From the NCBI GenBank assembly GCA_047967505.1, contig CM106540.1: a stretch of 64,000 bases of DNA; one strand, 5' to 3'. The position numbers and the translations under genes are program-made. The stretch is from Dipteris shenzhenensis. Lineage: Eukaryota; Polypodiophyta; Polypodiopsida; Gleicheniales. Below the pieces are notes generated by a model that was given only the letters and a program-made list of their open reading frames with translations, did not search any database and had not been told where the DNA came from. The first letter of the stretch is position 1, and the number at the start of each line of letters is the position of its first letter. Positions 10,011 to 21,692 of this stretch are shown piece after piece.

Positions 10011-11802
10011 TTATTCATGCACGCGGATTTTGTTCTTGAGCTCACGGGATGATAGTTTCCAGCGCTGCACTATTCGAAGACGAACGTGCAAAGGCCAGGT
10101 TGCCAGTTTCCAATACTCAAGCTTTTTTCGAAGCTTAGCCAAAACCCAATCAATTTGTTGTCGGCGAGTGAGTTCCCATCCCAAAGGGTAACCAAGATGA
10201 CGAACAAACTGAGTGGGTGGAATGATATCCCCGGGCCATAATAGACTATGCCAGTCTTTGGAATGCAAAGGAAGCAGCTTAGACTTCTGAAAATTAACAT
10301 GAAGACCAGCTGCCAAACCATAAACAGAGAGGGCTTGCATCAAGGCACCAAGATCATGGGGCGTATTCTTCGGGGTAAAGAAAGAATCATCAACATAAGC
10401 TTGAGCAACCATGCTGCGATTAGCATCCAATTCCAAGCCATGAAGTGATCCTGTAGCCACAAGATGATCAATATATTGCAGCATAGGATGAGTAGCAATG
10501 GCATACAGTAAAGCACTGAGAGGGCATCCCTGGTGGACCGAACAACGAAGAGTCCACTCATCAGAGATATCCCCAGAAAGAATGCAAGCTGCATTGCTAT
10601 CTCTATAAAGCCAGTAAATAACCTGCTGCATTTTTTGTCCAAACCCCAAAGCTCGCATAGTTTGCGAGATGAACTGTGTCAAAGGCTTTTGCAATATCTA
10701 CCTGCAAGAGTAGAACATCCTGCTGCGTGTATTTGGCATATTCAACCCCAATATAAGCATTGGCAATGTTATCTGTGATATGGGGACGTGGAACAAAGCC
10801 ATATTGGGAGGGATGCAACCCATCATGCAAATAACCTTTAATCCGATCAACTACCATTTTGGCAATGATCTTGTAAATGACTGGCATGAGCGTGATTGGC
10901 CTCCAATCACCAAGTGAATCACATAGCTGCTTCTTTGAAATCAGCTTTAGAAGACCCTTTTTCCATGACACAGGCATCTGCTGATTTTGCCATGCTGTAT
11001 TTACCATTTGCAGCAATGTGAATTTAAGAAGATCCCAGAATGCAAGAGAGAATTCAACAGTGAGACCATCCCATCCTGTAGATTGCCATCTACCACAAGA
11101 TCTCAGTGCATCAGACAATTCCCTTTTAGTGAAGGGATGTTTAAGTTTCAAAGCCTGAGCATTAGACAAAATTGGATGAATATGTTGCAAAAGAAGTTGA
11201 CGTGCGGACACGACCCGAGGAGAAAGAGTATCCACATGCCCAAAATGAGTGGAGAAGTGCTGCACACATAAATCAACAAGCTCTGAACGAGATGTTGACC
11301 GAGAATCATCAGGCATCCAGATCCGACACATATTGGCAGCCTGTCTTTTGTAATGTAAACTCTTAAAAATTTGCTTGGAAGAGCAGCCTTTATCCAAAAA
11401 AGCCCGTTGTCTCGATCGGGTTTCCCATTTAGTAAGCTTTCTGCGATCATTGGATTGAAGAGAGAATTGAGCCTGACATAAGAGCATGCTTTCCTTTGAA
11501 GACAAAGGGCGAAGATGAGCAAGCTCGGTCAAACTCTGACAAGTAAATCTGGCATGTGCTACAATCTCCCTTGTGGCTTGCATATAGGATTTGCCATAAT
11601 CTCGAATAATTGCTTGCATCCGAGCAACAAAAGCCTGCCAGGCATAATCCAAACCAATGTGTATCTGACAAGAGAGAGGCTGAATAGCATCCGAGACCAA
11701 GGCTTTAAAGTCAGCATGCTCCAGATAACTATTATTAATCAGCAAAATCCTTCGGCAAGGCAATCTGTCAGTGGGAAATTCATTAAGGAAAGCCTCAACC
11801 AA
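10011..11802 (-). pseudogene. LINE-1 (L1-type) reverse transcriptase
   Basis: Two overlapping frames make one RT. Frame 11802-10603 carries the linker after the endonuclease and motifs SCGRWQSTGWDGLTVEFSLA, KKGLLKLISKK, DWRPITLMPVIYKIIAKMV, QYGFVPRP and VDIAKAFDTV. A shift near 10690 leads to 10694-10011, with motif B HQGCPLSALLYAI, catalytic AYVDDSFF (YVDD rather than the usual FADD/YADD) and HLGYPLG. The zf-RVT C-terminus is missing because the element ends at about 10011 against a copia LTR fragment. The endonuclease lies directly upstream. Confidence 0.88.
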
Positions 11803-12475
11803 AGAGGAGCATGATCCAAATGTGTGAAAGCATGATCAACCCAAATTTGACAAGTAAAGGCATCACAATGCTGTGGATCAACCTGATACCATCTGCCGCC
11901 CAAGCATGCCCGATAAGAAGATTGAGCATTATGCTGAAAGGTATAGCCCAGAAGCATGGGTTGTAATTCCTTCCACAGATCAACCAGGCGCAACTGAAGC
12001 GAAAAATCAGACCATGCCTATGTTTCAGAAGAGTGTGGCCTGAGGTGTTGTCACCCGATTGAGGGGCATTATTAAAGTCACCACAAATAAAGGCATGTTG
12101 TCGCCATGGATAAGTATGCATGGCAGCCCAGATCAAAGCTCCATCACGAGAGGATTGGGAGGCATAAACCGATGCAAATTCAAAAATTTCCCCTTGAACA
12201 AGACATTGAACAATAATCCATCTACCATGGCGATCATTGAGAGCCACAACAGGTTGAAGGTCGTGCTTTACCAAAAAAGGCACACCAGAAAAGGAGTGCT
12301 CTCCAACATAGAAGATATCATAACCAGCAAAATGGCCTATCTGACCAACATACGTATGCTGATTATGCTCTTGCAAAGCAACTATATCAGGCTGCTATTG
12401 CCTGATATACATCCAAACCAGTTTCCATTTGCGACCATCACACATTCCCTGTACATTGAGAGTAACACACTTCAG
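11795..12475 (-). pseudogene. LINE-1 EEP endonuclease domain
   Basis: Apurinic-like endonuclease of an L1 LINE. Read on the minus strand it starts CVTLNVQGMCDGRKWKLVW, then a TAG stop, then QPDIVALQEHNQHTY (QE motif), AFICGDFNNAP (GDFN motif), followed by a degenerate C-terminus that passes into the RT frame. It would nick target DNA for reverse transcription. The element A insertion at 12541 separates it from ORF1. Confidence 0.85.
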
Positions 12476-12540
12476 ATGATCAAGCATATTTACAGTTATG
12501 GGACAAGTATGTACAGCAACTAACGGGCTGTCTACGTCTG

Positions 12541-13418
12541 TGTTAGAAAAAATGACCCAACAAATGGTACGCACAGCGGAAGACTTATAGTAATGCCTAG
12601 GAGCTCACACAGTGTGGTGTGGGGTGTGGAATCACAAACTTCTTAAGTTATGTGCATAAAATAGATGTGCAGACTCATCAATAGACAATGAACCAGCCAG
12701 ATAGAGAAACCACCAAAATAATATATTTCCGTCCAAAACTATGGACACAATACAAAAGAGATAGATCCAGAGTCCCACCAAAGGTGTGGTCCTCTGATCT
12801 TACCACAAGGTCCTTCTCCTATCTACAAGTTATCTCTAGACTCGAGCCCGCATGCTCCACCTCGAGCATCTGTAGACTTTCCGTCTTAGTGTGTTCTTCT
12901 CCACCTTACTGCCTGTGAATCAGCCTAGGTGGGCAGCCCCTACCAAGCAACGCACAGGTCCCCTTGGTCCTCCTGAATGTAGGCCCCAAGATAGCTGTTC
13001 CACTGCTCCAACCTGCTTGTGACTGGCTGCTCCAGAAGATGATGATCTCAACACCTTGCTGCCCTAGAAGACAGCCAAGGTCCAGCCCTTCCTGGCTAAG
13101 TCTGCAGCCCTTCAAGCACCCTCTCACCTCCTGGATATAGGCCCAGAGGATGGCTTCCTGCTGCTCCTTTCTGCCTCCTGGATTGCTGGATAGTTGGATG
13201 TAAAATAAGGCCCAAGGCCTCTCCTTTTATAGGGCTCAAGGCCCTTTCAAATGGACCGACCAGCCAGCCCTAAATGGGCCGACTGGACAGACCTGGTTGG
13301 CTCAGCCCAACCAGCCCTATGTAAGGGCCCTAGCCAGGCCCTTTTGGGCTGCTGCTAGACTCCCCTTTGCTGCTTCTGGAGACACTGCTGCAGGCTATAT
13401 ACCTGCTCATAGACCCCC
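12541..13418 (-). mobile_element. Element A, 3' LTR, outer part
   Basis: Begins TGTTAGAAAAAATGACCC on plus and is collinear with the second LTR at 20722-21692. It is interrupted at 13418 by element B and resumes at 19957-20054. Joined, it is 976 bp against 971 bp for the partner. A TATA box on the minus strand (GCCCTATAAAAGG) lies near 13225-13240. The insertion disrupts LINE-1. The left flank GTCTG (12536-12540) matches GCCTG after 21772 at four of five bases. Confidence 0.85.
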
Positions 13419-13948
13419 TGACACGACCCCAGTACTCCCGAAACCTCTGATCTGCAAGCAAACACAAGAACACACCAACGTGAGGAAACTGAGCAAGCTG
13501 CTCACCACCCAACCATGACATCTACGGGATGTGATCCCGAATCAGGAGATGTCCCCTACGAGCCACGAGCTAAGCTACTGGCACGAACTCCCAACCAGAT
13601 CCTAACCAGCCTGGTGTCCCATACCACCAGGTGGCACTGTGAAGCCTGGGATCTGCGGCTGGGCCTTGGGCTAGGCTATGATGCAGGCGCGCGTCCGCGA
13701 CTCAATCCAAGATTAGACCTAGCACCTGGGAACGAGACTTGCTCCCCTCTGCTCTCTGAGAACTGAACCTCTGGGTCCCTTATATAGACTCGGGCCCCAA
13801 GCGCCATAAATAGCGAAGACCTCTAACTGGTTCGTACCCTTGCCACTCAACCCGAGAATCAAGCCTGCCTAACTCTAAGCCTCCCCAAGCTACCTGAGCT
13901 AGTCTTGTGTACCCAGTACACGTCAAATACCAATCCGTGTACATGACA
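13419..13948 (-). mobile_element. Element B 3' LTR
   Basis: 530 bp, bounded by the target duplication on the left and the polypurine tract on the right. A minus-strand TATA-like TCTATATAAGGG lies near 13780. Confidence 0.9.
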
Positions 13949-15350
13949 TACTTCCCCTCCTCTAAGAACTCACTCCTGAGTTCGCTAAAAAACCCAAAAA
14001 TGTCCTCCGGAGGTTCGGTAATGTCCCATGTGGAATCTTCCTCAACACGATCCCTCCACTTAATCTTGTATTCCGTGATAGTTCTATTACGAATCTGTCT
14101 TTCACGAAATTTAAGATTAGTCTCGGGTTCGTGTGGAATAAAAGTTAAATTTGTAACTTCTATTATCTCTTGAGGAGACACAAGTTGATCATCCGCACCC
14201 AGTAACTCTTTCAGTCTACTGACATGAAATACTGGATGTACTTTAACACATCAGGAGGCAATTCTAGTCTATATGCAACTGGTCCAATTCTTTTAATAAC
14301 CTTGAACGGACCACAGTATCTGGGGAATAACTTTGGAACCAAACCAGTACTTAGGCTCTTGGATTCCTTGGGAATTCGCAAATATACCATCGTTCCTTCA
14401 GAGAACTCTCTAGGTGAACGATGTCTATTAGCATAAAATCTGTCCCGATCTTGGACACTTCTAATAGACTCCTTGGGAAACTGCAACATTTCCTGCATGT
14501 CTAGCAACAAGGTCTTTGCAGCATCATTTTGGATTCCCTTTAACCCAACCATAACTGGTGACTTAGGTTGAAACCCGTACATAAGCATAAAAGGACTGTA
14601 ACTGGTACTCGAATGCTTTGTACTGTTATAAGCAAATTCTATCATAGGTAGATAATCTTTCCATGAAGACTGTCTCTTAGAAACATATGCCCGAAGCATA
14701 TCTTCAACCAATTGGTTGACCTTCTCTGTACTACCATCGGATTGTGCATGATCTGAGGAACTCATACTTAGAGTAGTTTCTAACTTCTCAAAAACAAGTG
14801 TCCAAAAGTTACTTGTAAACTTCGAGTCCCTGTCACTGACTATGTCAGAGGGCAAACCATACAGCTTAAACAAGTGGTCCACAAACTCATGAGCCAGCTG
14901 AACAGCTGAAATAGTTGTTCTAGTAGGTAAGAATCGAACCATTTTTGTCAGACGGTCGACTATGACCCAAATGGAGTCATGACCCTTGCGCGTTCGAGGC
15001 AAACCAGTAATAAAACCCATGGAAATACTTTCCCATTTATTACCTAAATTTTGTAATGGCTGTAATAAACCCGCACTTCTAAGGCGTTTTGCCTTAGTAA
15101 CCTGACAAACCCGGCAACCTACCACATAGTTTTCAATAAATGCACGCATCTTAGACCAATAAAAGGTACGCTTCACAAGAGATAGAGCCCGATGTATACC
15201 CGGATGTCCAGCACTAGGAGCATCATGACACTCCCAGAGAATCTTGGATCGAAGTTCCAGAACATCTAGTACACAAATCTTTCCATTCTAGAATAGCAAG
15301 CCGTTCCTAATCATCCATTGACCTCCCGCCGCCTGTACCGTAGGTGGCAT
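13949..15350 (-). pseudogene. Element B integrase and chromodomain
   Basis: The integrase contains the zinc-binding HPGIHRALSLVKRTFYWSKM..CRVCQ, the core SISMGFITGLP (the first catalytic Asp of MDF is Gly here), DIVSDRDSKFTSNFW and SDGSTEKVNQLVEDMLRAYV. The C-terminal GPFKVIKRIGPVAYRLELP is followed by a chromodomain (ERQIRNRTITEYKIKWRDRV..STWDI) at 14120-14000. Upstream is a TAG at 15288-15290. The frame runs on through the polypurine tract and about 57 codons into the LTR. Loss of the Asp would by itself inactivate strand transfer. Confidence 0.87.
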
Positions 15351-15386
15351 AATCCCTGAGTCCTGGTCAACCATGGAGCTACCATC

Positions 15387-17072
15387 CTAGACTTTCTGCC
15401 AATAAGAACTGAAATGACTATCAGTTGCGCAAAGCCCTCTCAAGGATTGAAACAGGTCTGAGGATATTTCCGTAAATGACAAAGCATTTACAAAATTGAC
15501 TCGACTTAAGGCATCCGCCACACTATTCAACGAACCCTTTCGATAACGTATTTCAAAATCAAAATCTTGCATTAATTCTGCCCATCTAGCCTTGCGTCCC
15601 CTCAATTCAGGGCCATCACACACATACTTAATTCACTGATGATCGGTCAATACAAGAAACTTTGAACCATACAAGTAGTGTCTCCAAACCTTCAGAGCAT
15701 ACACGACTGCATAGAGTTCTTTTTCTAGTGTGGGCCAACGATATTGGGTGTCGTCTAGCTTCTTACTCTCAAAAGCTACAGGTCTGTCCTCTTGGAATAA
15801 AGCTGCCCCAATCGCAAAATCACTCGCATCGACCTCTAAAACATAAGGCCGAGTAGGATCAGGTAATGCAAGATGGGTGCTTCCTTGATAGTTAACTTCA
15901 AGGTTTCAAAAGCCTTGTTCAATGCATCATTCCAAGAGATCGGTTGGGTAGACCTATGTCCACAACCTTTCAATATGTTTGTCAGGGGTGCCGTCATGTG
16001 TGAATAATCACACGGACTTCCGTAGAAATACCGTAAATCCTAGGAAAGAACGAAGTTGTTTCACAGTCTGAGGGATAGGCTATTCTAAAACCTTCTGGAT
16101 ACGATCCAGATCAATGCTAATACCTTCAGAAGAAATCTTGTGACCTAAGTAAATGATCTCCTTCATAAAGAAGTCACATTTACTCATCTTGGCATAGAGC
16201 TTATGCTGTCTTAGAATAACTAAGACAATCCGGAGGTGTCCTACATGATCCTCTAGCGTTCGGCTATATACCAAGATGTCATCTAAGAACACTACAACGA
16301 ATTTGCCCAAAAAATCTCGGAACAAATCGTTCATCATTTGCTAGAAGGTGGCAGGAGCATTGGTCAAACCAAAAGGGTATACAAGAAACTCGTAGTGGCG
16401 ATACCTAGTTCGAAATGCGGTTCTATCTACATGTTTAGCATAGATACGGATTTGGTGATAACCCGTACACAAATCAATCTTACTGAAATACTTTGCTCCA
16501 GCCAAACGGTCTATTAGATCATCGGAACGAGGTAGAGGGTATCGATTCTTAATTGTCACTTTATTCAATCGTTTATAGTCTATACACATTCTCCATGAAG
16601 TATCTTTCTTCTTTCTTAAGAGGACAGGTGCTCCCCAAGGTGATTTACTTGGGCGAATATAACTCATATTCAAATAATCATGTAGTTGTGAAGCTAACTC
16701 ATCCTCCTCAAGCTGGCTCATCCTATATAGTGAAACACTAATAGGTTGAGCCCCAGGTACTAAATCTATGCATACTGCCCGTTCTGGAGGTAAACCTTCC
16801 GGTAGTTGAGCAGGGAATATATCCATGAAATCATCTAACAACGTTCTCAATTCACGCTGTTCAAACACACTTAAATCATTCTTATTATTAACAAAGACAA
16901 CAAATGAAGAAAGCGGAATCAAAACACACTGATACACATCATAATGAGAAGTGTTTAATATATTCCGAAGTTGCATCGCAGATACAATAGGTCCCTGAGA
17001 AGAGGGAATATTATCACACTGAATACAAAATTGGGTGTCCTTATCCAAAAAGAAAGAGTATGTTCCCTCCAT
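15387..17072 (-). pseudogene. Element B reverse transcriptase and RNase H
   Basis: RT begins in the frame at 17072: [63 protein letters not shown], then a TAG at 16341-16343 where the family has Gln. It continues MMNDLFRDFLGKFVVVFLDD (catalytic LDDI), YLGHKIS, VLE, then TAG at 16080-16082 where Trp is expected, then PIPQTVKQLRSFLGF. RNase H follows after a frame break and ends with [20 protein letters not shown] near 15500. Further stops lie at 15633-15635 (TGA) and 15387-15389 (TAG). Confidence 0.87.
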
Positions 17073-17500
17073 CCAATCCGAATATCGTGGGTTTTAAACC
17101 ACTCTATTCCGATTAACAAGTCCACATGCTCCAAGTGCATGACATAGCACATAAGAGCCGCTGTGTAGTCTTGAATCCGGATAGAAAGCGCTTCAATCTT
17201 GCGATCCCAAAACTGCTTCCCAGTTGGAAGCTGCACCTCATAGGTGTGATCGCTAGGTATCGTGGACAGCCCCATCTTCTGCACAAGTTTGTAATTGACA
17301 AAGTTGTGAGAGCTGCCCGGATCAAAGAGAATGTGAACTCTTTGGTCCCTAACTTCTCCATAAACTCGAAAAAGATCATGGGAACCAAATAACAAAGTAT
17401 TAAAAGTGCAATTACAAGAAAGTCGCCAGGTAATGACATTTACAGAAATACCTGTCATCGAAACTTGATTAGCTCCTTTAACTTCGGTACCCGGACCCAT
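16955..17500 (-). pseudogene. Element B aspartic protease region
   Basis: Retroviral-type aspartic protease. The catalytic stretch reads VHILFDPGSSHNFVNYKLVQ, where DPG replaces the usual DSG/DTG. The second loop [18 protein letters not shown] corresponds to the family VILGMDWL region. A second frame (17439-17113) is a shadow. The RT frame overlaps its end. Confidence 0.8.
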
Positions 17501-17526
17501 ATGGAGCTTTGGTCCCGGAGCTTGCT

Positions 17527-18526
17527 TCTAGTTCTTACGCTTAGGACAATCATTCTTAGTGTGGCCCTGCTCCTCACAGAAGAAGCAACGTCCTTCCATC
17601 TTTAGCTTCAAGGTACGAAGGAAACGGGCACGACCATTCTTCGCCTAAGTCAAATGTTTCTTGGAGGCATTGTCTATAGACTTCGACTCCCCGGTACCAG
17701 TGGTAGATTGGAAGAACTTCCTCTTGTTCTTCCCACCCGTGTCGGCAACTATGGTTCCCTTTGTGATGGCCATGGTATCATCATAAATACGTGCATAATT
17801 CATGGCCTCTTGCAACGTGGTACACTTGTTGTTCTTGATCTGTAACTTATACGAGTCAGGCAAACCATCCACAAAGAAACCTAACAAGGTCACTAGATCC
17901 ATCTTTGTAGCTCTGGTCTGCAAATCCCGAAACCTCTGAAGATAAACCTCAAAAGTCAAATTCAGCTTGGACATATCGAGGGCTTTGAGCTTGCCTACGA
18001 TATCGTAATCTTCCTCCTCCTCCAAAAACTCTTTCCTGAAGACCCCTTTGAATTCTATCCACGTTGCAGGCTTGGGTTGGAGTTCCTTCCACCACAATAA
18101 AGCCTTTCCTGACATAAACCCAGCTGCAAGCTGTATTTTCTTGTCATCTGGGTAAGGGTGAAACTGGAAGTGTACTTGCCACTTGTGCAACCAAGTGTTA
18201 ACAACCTCCTTGGTACGAGACTTCTGGTCTCCGAAAAAAGGATCTGGAGTGATGTTCAGACCTAACACTGAAGCCATGGCATCCACATGTGTGAGCTCTT
18301 GAACAGCGCTAGTCAAAAGTGTGAGTGTAGTCTGAATCCCTTGGAGTTGCTGTGTCAACCCCGTTTGATTCGTGTTAACCTGCTCAAACTTTCCATCAAG
18401 AGCAGTGGTGAATTCACTGAAGGCTTTCTTCGTAATCAGATCATCGTAGAGACCCTGGTCATCTTCTCCATGGTAGTTCATATTTTGATCACCCATAGCG
18501 AGCTCGGGGTCTACTGAATCTGCCAT
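17527..18526 (-). pseudogene. Element B gag with zinc knuckle
   Basis: The capsid/nucleocapsid precursor starts MADSVDPELAMGDQNMNYHG and runs 293 codons to a TAG at 17645-17647. It carries the retrotransposon gag domain (TWLHKWQVHFQFHPYPDDKK, ALLWWKELQ, FEVYLQRFRDLQTRA). Past the TAG the same frame gives a CCHC zinc knuckle (C-FF-C-EEQG-H-TKND-C), then a second TAG at 17528-17530. Both stops look like Gln codons changed by one C-to-T step. Confidence 0.85.
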
Positions 18527-18529
18527 AAA

Positions 18530-19404
18530 GGATGTGGAGTGAAGGAGCTCTGAAGGCCAAAGGGAAGGGAGAGAATCGTGAGGAAAGGAGTGGGCAGCAG
18601 AGAAAATGGAATCCCAAAGCAGGCTGCAAACAACGATCTACCTGGAGATTTCGTTAGGGGGGAGAGCGTTGAAGCAGAGGAGCAGCAAGATGGCGAACTG
18701 GAAGGCTACGAGAGAAGGGCTGTTCCGAACTCAGAATTGCGATATAGCAGCCCCAACTAACGGGTGATACTCGGTGATGGCGGGTGGATGGTTAGCTATG
18801 TGCACTCATGGACTGCGAGCTAGAGCATGCGAGATGGCCACCTAAACAAAGAGCACCATGTTCCAGGCTTATAGTAGCCTGCACGCCAAAAAAAACAGAC
18901 CCCTACTTTTGGTAAGGCTTTTGCTTTTTTAAGCTTTCAAAGCCCAATTTGGCGTAGCTTTCCCAGCCCGCTTCGCGTCCAAGCCAGTCCCTCGAGCCTG
19001 TCATCTACTGCGCACCACCATCCACACTCCAGCCATCAATACCCGCTCCCTAATTCTCATCCTGAAGGTTGCCCGCGGCCTTCCATCCCGTCCTTGCTCT
19101 CTGCTTTTATTCTAGAACTTGCTCCTACTTCTTTCCTTCGCCAACTCCAACTACTAACGAACTACTCCCAAGCTCTTCCCCTTACAGACGACCTTTCTCA
19201 TGGCCTCTCTTCCACTCCACCTTGCTTCTTGCGAATTCACCCTTTCTCTCTCTCTCTCCTTCCTTCTTTCCCCATCTAACCGCCACCCTTAACCATGAAC
19301 CATAAGGCACATGCAGGGTAATAAACATGAACTTCGAAATTAAGGCATACTTGGAGAAAAAAAATCATCCAAAATTCTTGGAACAGAAGTTCCTACCTCA
19401 AGAG
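18530..19404 (-). other. Element B 5' leader
   Basis: Untranslated leader between primer-binding site and gag, with pyrimidine-rich stretches (19130-19270 on plus). No separate gene is seen. Confidence 0.5.
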
Positions 19405-19421
19405 TTGGCTCTGATACCAAC

Positions 19422-19951
19422 TGACACGACCCCAGTACTCCTGAAACCTCTGATCTGCAAGCAAACACAAGAACACACCAACGTGAGGAAACTAAGCAGG
19501 CTGCTCACCACCCAACCATGACATCTACGGGATGTGATCCCGAATCAGGAGATGTCCCCTCCAAACCACGAGCTGAGCTACTGACACGTACTCCCAACCA
19601 GATCCTAACCAGCCTAGTGTCCCATACCACCAGGTGGCGTTGTGAAGCCTGGGATCTGCGGCTAGGCCTTGGGCTACGCTATGATGCAGGCACGCATCCG
19701 CGACTCAATCCAGGATCAGACCTAGCACCTGGAAACGAGACTTGCTCACCTCGGCTCTCTGAGAACTGAACCTCTGGGCCCCTTATATAGACTCGGGCCC
19801 CGAGCGCCAAAAATAGCGAAGACCTCTAACTGGTTCGTACCCTTGCCACTCAACCCGAGAATCAAGCCTGCCTAACTCTAAGCCTCCCCAAGCTACCTGA
19901 GCTAGTCTTGTGTACCCAATACATGTCAAATACCAATCCGTGTACATGACA
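19422..19951 (-). mobile_element. Element B 5' LTR
   Basis: 530 bp; the primer-binding site abuts its left end (GGCTCTGATACCAAC, 19407-19421). The U3-side open frame seen in the 3' LTR is also open here. Confidence 0.9.
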
Positions 19952-19956
19952 CCTCC

Positions 19957-20054
19957 ACTATGCTGCGCTATTTCTTGGCTCCCTGATCTACCCACACGTG
20001 TACGCCTCAGCTCCGTACTGTTCCGTCCTGTTGCTGACGTCATCCGTGAGCTCA
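19957..20054 (-). mobile_element. Element A, 3' LTR, inner part
   Basis: Continuation of the LTR broken by element B; it aligns with 21628-21692, with two small extra insertions. It ends GTGAGCTCA. On the minus strand it is preceded by the purine tract AAAAGAAGAGAAGAGG (20057-20072), the polypurine tract expected next to a 3' LTR. Confidence 0.8.
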
Positions 20055-20721
20055 TGGCCTCTTCTCTTCTTTTGGGACACATCCTGCCCAAGGTCTCCCC
20101 CCCCCACGCTCTCCTCATTTGGGGGCTTGCAGATGGGGAGGTGACCATTCCAACACCCCCTCTCACCAACACATCCAGGCCCAATGCCAACACGTCGATG
20201 AAGATGCTTTAGTAACTCCCTGGTCGTAGTCCTCTGGAACTTTTTGATGTCGAAATCTTTTCCTGGCTTTTCATCCAGTGGCTCTTGCTCCACCAGGTCT
20301 GGTTCCGCTTCCGCACACCATCCTGGTACACACGTCCATCTTTGGTAGCACCTCCTGGCACCACCATCTTTCGTCACATTCCTGCCTTCAAACTCGAGCA
20401 ATCCAACCATCACGATCTTCCAGTTATCCCCCTCATAATGAGAGAACAACCTGGAGTCTTCCAAGCACCATGCTTTGAGGATCTGCTTCAACCCGTCCTT
20501 CCTTTGGCAAGGTCTGCAACAAAAGTACATCTCAAGATAACCTGGACCGCGAACTTTAAACGCACCTGACTGAACCTAAGTCGCCCTCCTTCTCGCAAGG
20601 GCACAATCCTCCAGTCGTGGAAGTCGATTCCCAAGAGCTTCTGAATCAAGGTCGTCCTTCAGCAAGGTCCCTGCCTTCAGGCTCCCACACCTGTGAGCCT
20701 CCTACTTGGGCTCTGATACCA
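20055..20721 (-). mobile_element. Element A, short internal region (non-autonomous)
   Basis: Only 667 bp separate the LTRs, so A has no gag-pol and must use proteins of other elements (TRIM/LARD-like). The primer-binding site TGGTATCAGAGCCCAAG runs 20721-20705 on minus. A minus frame (20530-19988) is open with no recognised domain and includes SHYEGDNWKIVMVGLLEFEG. The stretch 20152-20520 resembles 38821-39150 on the same strand, for example CCATGCTTTGAGG / CCATGCTTTGAAGG. Confidence 0.75.
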
Positions 20722-21692
20722 TGTTAGAAAAATGACCCAACAGAGGATACACATAGCGGAAAACTTATAGTAATGCCCAGGAGCTCACACAGTGTGGTGT
20801 GGGGTGTGGAATCACAAACTTCTTAACTTATGTGCATAAAATAGATGTGCAGACTCATCAATAGACAATGAACCAGCCAAATAGAGAAACCACCAAAATA
20901 ATATATTTCCATCTAAAACTATGGACACAATACCAAAGAGATAGATCCAGAGTCCCACCAATGGTGTGGTCCTCTAATCTAACCACAAGGTCCTTCTCCT
21001 ATCTGGAAGTTATCTCTAGACTTGAGCCCGCGCGCTCCACCTCGAGCGTCTGTAGACTTTCTGTCTTAGTGTGTTCTTCTCTACCTTATTGCCTGTGAAT
21101 CAGCCTAGGTGGGCAGCCCCTGCTCAACTTTGTCTGCAGCACACACGTCCCCTTGGTCCTCCTGAATGTAGGCCCCAAGATAGCTGTTCCACTGCTCCAA
21201 CCTGCTTGTGACTGGCTGCTCCAGAAGATGATGATCTCAACACCTTGCTGCCCTAGAAGACAGCCAAGGTCCAGCCCTTCCTGGCTAAGTCTGCAGCCCT
21301 TCAAGCACCCTCTCACCTCCTGGATATAGGCGCAAAGGACGGCTTCCTGCTGCTCCTTTCTGCCTCCTAGATTGTTGGATAGTTGGATGTAAAATGAGGC
21401 CCAAGGCCTCTCCTTTTATAGGGCTCAAGGCCCTTTCAAATGGACCGACCGGCCAGCCCTAAATGGGCCGACTGGACAGACCTGGTTGGCTGGCCCAACC
21501 GACCTGGTTGGCTCAACCCAACCAGCCCTATATAAGGGCCCTAGCTAGGCCCTTTTGGGCTGCTGCTAGACTCCCCTTTGCTGCTGCTGGAGACCCTGCT
21601 GCAGGCTGTATACCTGCCCACAGACCCCCACTATGCTGCGCACACGTGTGTGCCTCAGCTCCGTACTGTTGCTGACATCATCCGTGAGCTCA
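20722..21692 (-). mobile_element. Element A, 5' LTR
   Basis: A 971-bp LTR whose minus strand starts TGAGCTCACGGATGA and ends TTTTTCTAACA, giving TG..CA ends. The primer-binding site follows directly on the minus strand. A minus-strand TATA box (CCCTATAAAAGGAG) lies near 21413. Several differences from the other copy mark it as older than element D. Confidence 0.85.

Larger units (their letters stand above)
13419..19951 (-). mobile_element. Element B, Ty3/gypsy chromovirus inserted in element A
   Basis: A full-structure LTR retrotransposon, 6533 bp. LTRs at 13419-13948 and 19422-19951 are both 530 bp, start TGACACGACCCCAGTACTC and end CATGACA, and differ at roughly 25 or more positions. The primer-binding site TGGTATCAGAGCCAA lies at 19419-19405 and the purine tract GAGGAGGGGAAGTA next to the 3' LTR. 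The flanks CCCCC (13414-13418) and CCTCC (19952-19956) are a decayed 5-bp target duplication. Gene order gag, protease, RT, RNase H, integrase, chromodomain places it among chromoviruses. Several in-frame stops make it inactive. Confidence 0.93.

Noticed and set aside
12688-13127. ORFs repeated at 20868-21316
   Set aside because: They are duplicated because they lie in the two LTRs of element A. Low-complexity translations without domains.
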